In this document: one piece after another, positions 60,998 through 64,000 of the stretch
Position numbering within the stretch: the stretch's first letter is position 1
Layout: each line of letters opens with the position of its first letter
Assembly: GCF_023283945.1 (NCBI RefSeq)
Contig: NZ_JAKIKW010000009.1
Location: forward strand, 101,593-165,592
Length of the DNA: 64,000 nt
Reading direction: 5' to 3'
From: Shewanella gelidimarina
Lineage (GTDB): Bacteria > Pseudomonadota > Gammaproteobacteria > Enterobacterales > Shewanellaceae
Translations under genes and position numbers: made by a program
Notes under the pieces: model-generated
Databases searched by the model: none
Seen by the model: the letters and a program-made list of their open reading frames with translations, nothing else
Told to the model about the DNA's origin: nothing

Positions 60998-61015
60998 TTG
61001 TTGTATGCGCAACAA
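60998..61015. promoter_or_regulatory. MarR-type operator 2
   Basis: TTGTTG-TATGCG-CAACAA is a dyad with perfect 6-bp arms. It lies upstream of the candidate -35. Confidence 0.65.
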
Positions 61016-61076
61016 TATTTGGTTTCGCGTTAATCATGCTTTTTGTTAGCTTTGATGGGGAAGGGGGTTTTAGTTT

Positions 61077-61283
61077 TTAAGTTAAAAACTTAAATGCTAG
61101 ATGATGGTGGCTTTCTAAGCCTGTTTCGATACGGCAAAGGCCTTCGATTTCAGAGATGAAGTCGCAAAACGTGACTCTACTGTATCTGTAGATGGGTCGA
61201 CTGTAGGTGATTGGAACTTCGCCCTCGGTTATTAATAAAGAGTCGAGTAAGAAGGACTGCTCGTTTGATGTGAATGGATTCAT
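61077..61283 (-). CDS. Possible small protein of unknown function
   Basis: This 68-residue frame (MNPFTSNEQSF to HHLAFKFLT) is the only sizeable frame between the HlyD and LysR genes. No strong ribosome site, signal or domain is seen, and it may be non-coding or a remnant. The rest of the 642-base gap holds the operators near 60961-61015 and nothing else I can support. Confidence 0.3.
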   Translation of the reverse strand: MNPFTSNEQSFLLDSLLITEGEVPITYSRPIYRYSRVTFCDFISEIEGLCRIETGLESHHHLAFKFLT

Positions 61284-61525
61284 AAATGCCGCGATGGATA
61301 GTCATTGATGTTCCCGACATCATAATTACATTTCCTATATCCATATGGGGAAGATGCCAGCGAGCGGTTTATCTTAGTTGTATCCACAGCTGGCTAAGCG
61401 TATTGCGCAGCTATTAAAATGGGTGCCTAATTGATACTGGCCAGAACCTGTCTAGCTTTAGGAGAAAAGCCCGATATGTTAGAGTGAAGTGGTAAAGTTA
61501 TTGAGCTAGCGAATAGGTAACATTA

Positions 61526-62479
61526 GTGGATAAAATCAAAATTAATTCAAAAATATACGATCTCGATATTTTTACATTAGCCGTCTTTAAATCCATTTAT
61601 GTAAATGGTAGCGCGAATGTAACCGCTAGGCTATTAAGTGTTTCAGCATCAAAAATAGCTAGGTCTCTAAAGGCATTGCGAGCAACATTTGATGATGAAC
61701 TTTTCATCAGGCGTCATCAAGGTCTAAAACCGACTCCGCTATCTGATATTTTGTTTCTACCGATTAGCCAATTTGTGGATTTAGCATCGCATATAGAAGA
61801 TGTTTCTCTATCTGAGCCGCTAGAAAGTCCTACTGAAGTGCTAAGAGTTGCTGTTAGCCCTGGGTTAATTTGTTTCGTAGCCCGCTCTCTCTATAATTTA
61901 CCTTCGTTAAAATTCGAATTGTTAAATTGGGATGAAAACTCCCCTGAACGTTTGCATAATGGTGAGATCGATTTAGGGTTATGTTTAGGTAAACAACAAA
62001 CAAAAAATCTTGAGACAGAGGTGATTGGTACGATTAAAAATTTGTGTGTAGTTGGTAATGATAAACATCCTATATGGGATATGAATGATCCTATTATATT
62101 AGAAGATTTGTCTAAGCATCCTTTCGTATATCAAGAGATAAAAGGATTCAATGATAAAGTAGATCCATTTGAAGTTTTTTGCCAAAAAGAAGGTGTTAAA
62201 TTAACCAGCACCCATAAAGTTATTGGTCTAGAAACTTTATATGCACATTTACTCACCATGAAGAGCTTGGCTATTGAATCTTCTTCTGAGTGTGACGTGC
62301 TTAATTCATTACCAGGTATTCGTTCTGAAAGAATGGCTTTAGACCAAGCTAAACGATTACTGCAAAGCATGGTATCTCCAGATTTTTATATCATAGAAAG
62401 AGAAAGTAAATACCGTAAGTATTCCCAATCCGTGCGAAGTGAACTTTGCAATATCATTTCAAAATCGATAGATTTATAA
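61526..62479 (+). CDS. LysR-family transcriptional regulator
   Basis: The 317 residues begin with a helix-turn-helix region (LDIFTLAVFKSIYVNGSANVTARLLSVSASKIARSLK, about 13-55), continue with ELFIRRHQGLKPTPLSD, and have a type-2 periplasmic-binding-like effector domain (about 95-300). The start is GTG. The gene is more AT-rich than most neighbours, a hint of later arrival. It is convergent with the cytochrome fragment, which it may once have controlled; that link is inference. Confidence 0.85.
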   Translation: MDKIKINSKIYDLDIFTLAVFKSIYVNGSANVTARLLSVSASKIARSLKALRATFDDELFIRRHQGLKPTPLSDILFLPISQFVDLASHIEDVSLSEPLESPTEVLRVAVSPGLICFVARSLYNLPSLKFELLNWDENSPERLHNGEIDLGLCLGKQQTKNLETEVIGTIKNLCVVGNDKHPIWDMNDPIILEDLSKHPFVYQEIKGFNDKVDPFEVFCQKEGVKLTSTHKVIGLETLYAHLLTMKSLAIESSSECDVLNSLPGIRSERMALDQAKRLLQSMVSPDFYIIERESKYRKYSQSVRSELCNIISKSIDL

Positions 62480-62557
62480 ACATAAATCTATTGCTTTTGA
62501 AATTCATGAGCGCTGATTTTATTTCATTCGCTTAATCGCAATTCATTTTAAATAAAA

Positions 62558-62587
62558 AATGAAGGCTCGATAAATCAAGCCTTCATT
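62558..62587 (-). terminator. Terminator of the cytochrome gene (minus strand)
   Basis: The 10-bp stem AATGAAGGCT/AGCCTTCATT with a 10-base loop is followed, on the minus strand only, by a T-rich tail. Confidence 0.8.
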
Positions 62588-62625
62588 ACACTTAGTGAGA
62601 CTAAAAAAGATGGTATCGAGTGATA

Positions 62626-63888
62626 TTAGAAATTATGTACTTTATTAATATTATCCGATGTATGGCAAACTGAACATGCTTCTCGAGGAAGAACGACATC
62701 GAGGATCATTGAGCCATTAATCGTTGCATTTACACCATCAATAATTTTAGTTTCAAATGTTGCACCGTTTGACGTCATATGACTACGCAATGCTTCATTT
62801 TTCTCGCCAGGTTTTCCTGCATGACATGACCAACACGTAGCCGCCGCAGGACTCGTAGCGTAACGAGGCGCATCTTTCTCGTATACTTTACGAGTGATGA
62901 CCGCCGTGCCTTTCTCTATTGCATCTAAGTTAGCAGTACCTTCAACATGACACTGGCTACAATCACTAAGACGTGCAGGATATTCGAATGCTCTGCGCTG
63001 TTCGATCTCTACCGTTTTACCGTTAGGATCAGTAGCTATAATGCCACCAGTTTGTTGCTCTTCACGACCTTGAGCATGCATTGCATGAACAAAGACATTC
63101 CAAGCCAGGTGGTCTGTAAGAGGATCTTTCGGAGCAATACCATTTAACAGGTGAGCTTCATCCCATTCAGAACTTCCTGGTGCATGACACGCTGCACATT
63201 GCTGCTCCATATCATTACGAGAATCACCGTGTTCAGCATAACCTTGATCACCATGACAAGCTGCACAAGTCTCGTTAGTGACTATAGTACGACGGCCTTT
63301 CTCAACTAATCCATTCTTGTTGAAAAAAGCGACTGAAGAACGTACAGTTCCTGTTGCTTCACTGCCTTTTAGAGGTTTCCCTGTATCAGGGTCAATGAAA
63401 ATAACAGTTTCGATTGCGATGATGCCTGTTTTGTTCTCTGTGCCAACAGGAATAATTAATCCGTTGCTAGCTCTAGTGCTAATCGTTGGATCCGGTACAC
63501 CAGATACCTTGTAGGTATATTCACCTTTCTCGGGAACTGAACGTATTATCATCTCGTTTGGTGCGTTATTGAAGCTGACGTTATTAGCATGGCTCGCTCT
63601 AGCCGATAACTCACCGTCAGAATTAGGCACTAAGCCAGGATTCCCTTCAGCTTCCAAAGCAAGAAAGTGATATGCATTTTCTGCATCCCAAGCGAAACTG
63701 ACATCTAGATATTTAAACCAACCCGCTTCGATTGGACTCACCGTGATTGGCGCGCCTTCGCTATCGGTTACTCGAATGGTAACTTCCAATTCCGCCGTTT
63801 GATATTGACCACCGTCATACCTAGATGAAAGCGTTGGTAAAATTGTTGGTTGTACATCCAAAATGTCAATTTTAACAGTGTCTAGTGT
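62626..63888 (-). pseudogene. OmcA/MtrC-like multihaem c-type cytochrome, 5' part lost
   Basis: The frame is open from a stop at 63889-63891 to 62626 and encodes one beta-domain (about 1-190) followed by five CxxCH haem sites: CAACHGD, CAACHAP, CSQCHVE, CWSCHAG and CSVCHTS. OmcA/MtrC decahaem proteins carry two such halves behind a lipoprotein signal. Here there is no signal peptide and no proper start (only a TTG at 63861), so the product could not reach the periplasm for haem attachment. An IS transposase end abuts it on the same strand. It is best read as a cytochrome gene cut by that insertion. A naturally short pentahaem form is less likely. Confidence 0.75.
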
Positions 63889-63890
63889 TT

Positions 63891-63923
63891 AATGCCGTTC
63901 ACTTAAGGTGAGCGGCATTTTTG
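63891..63923. other. Strong palindrome at the IS end
   Basis: AATGCCG-T-TCAC pairs with GTGA-G-CGGCATT around a TTAAG loop, followed by T5. It forms a plus-strand terminator-like hairpin, yet no plus-strand gene lies upstream. It spans the stop of the transposase fragment and probably marks the inner end of the insertion sequence. Confidence 0.7.
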
Positions 63924-64000
63924 TTTCTAGCATATCGTTGAGGCCGTGGCTTTACTGTTCTGGGGAATGTTCTTTCCCGCCGGGGTTCAAGTACCAAGCT
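63899..64000 (-). mobile_element. C-terminal end of an insertion-sequence transposase (continues outside window)
   Basis: Read from the window edge on the minus strand, 33 codons encode a basic tail containing RRERTFPRTVKPRPQ and ending RNKNAAHLK, then TGA at 63901-63899. Such proline- and arginine-rich ends finishing in NAAHLK are familiar from IS4-type transposases in Shewanella and Vibrio. The remainder lies beyond the window. The family assignment is by eye only. Confidence 0.6.

Noticed and set aside
63930..64000. tRNA fragment (GGGGTTCAAGT near the window end)
   Set aside because: The T-loop-like bases lack a matching stem, and the strand opposite reads as a transposase C-terminus.

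Overview
The window is a stretch of a gammaproteobacterial chromosome, almost certainly Shewanella. The gene order is that of the Shewanella/Vibrio/Escherichia core (carAB, greA, rlmE-ftsH-folP-glmM-tpiA-secG-leuU-metY-rimP-nusA-infB-rbfA-truB-rpsO-pnp-nlpI-prfC). To this are added traits typical of marine, anaerobically respiring Shewanella: an OmcA/MtrC-type multihaem cytochrome, a thiosulfate/polysulfide reductase with its own two-component system, PilZ and GGDEF/EAL proteins, and several small terminal-inverted-repeat elements. The sensor/regulator/reductase cluster resembles the ThsSR-Phs system known from Shewanella halifaxensis, so that clade is the best guess; no species can be fixed from the sequence alone.

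Layout. 1-5171: carA (cut by the window edge), carB, greA. 5271-9179: a small exported protein, a 267-bp MITE-like element, then a SecD-SecF pair without YajC. 9223-13158: yhbY, rlmE, ftsH, folP. 13242-30304: glmM, tpiA, secG, tRNA-Leu(GAG), initiator tRNA-Met and the rimP-nusA-infB-rbfA-truB-rpsO-pnp translation/RNA block, interrupted by a GGDEF/EAL gene, then nlpI and prfC. 30405-30881: a 477-bp inverted-repeat element. 31030-39319: a nucleoside uptake and breakdown island (TatD nuclease, NupC, Tsx, DeoC-A-B-D). 39432-42340: smp/serB divergent pair and an alpha/beta hydrolase. 42368-49089: ThsR/ThsS-like two-component system and PhsABC-like molybdoenzyme. 49189-53584: radA flanked by two PilZ genes. 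53749-57526: a second MITE-like element, a YgjV-like membrane protein, an outer-membrane barrel, a RhlE-like helicase and an unexplained structured segment. 57566-60883: a 2OG oxygenase and a MarR-regulated efflux operon. 61077-64000: a LysR regulator and a pentahaem cytochrome fragment broken by an IS whose transposase runs off the window end.

How genes work together. The deo island imports nucleosides (Tsx through the outer membrane, NupC through the inner) and splits them by DeoD/DeoA, DeoB and DeoC into bases plus acetaldehyde and glyceraldehyde-3-phosphate. ThsS presumably senses a reduced-sulfur anion in the periplasm and ThsR turns on phsABC, most likely through two identical palindromic sites 95 bp apart upstream of phsA. 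The HlyD-DUF2955-MarR operon carries two TTGTTG-N6-CAACAW sites at its promoter, suggesting autoregulation. Mobile elements have acted at several gene borders: just upstream of secD, at the stop codon of the ygjV-like gene, and inside the cytochrome gene.
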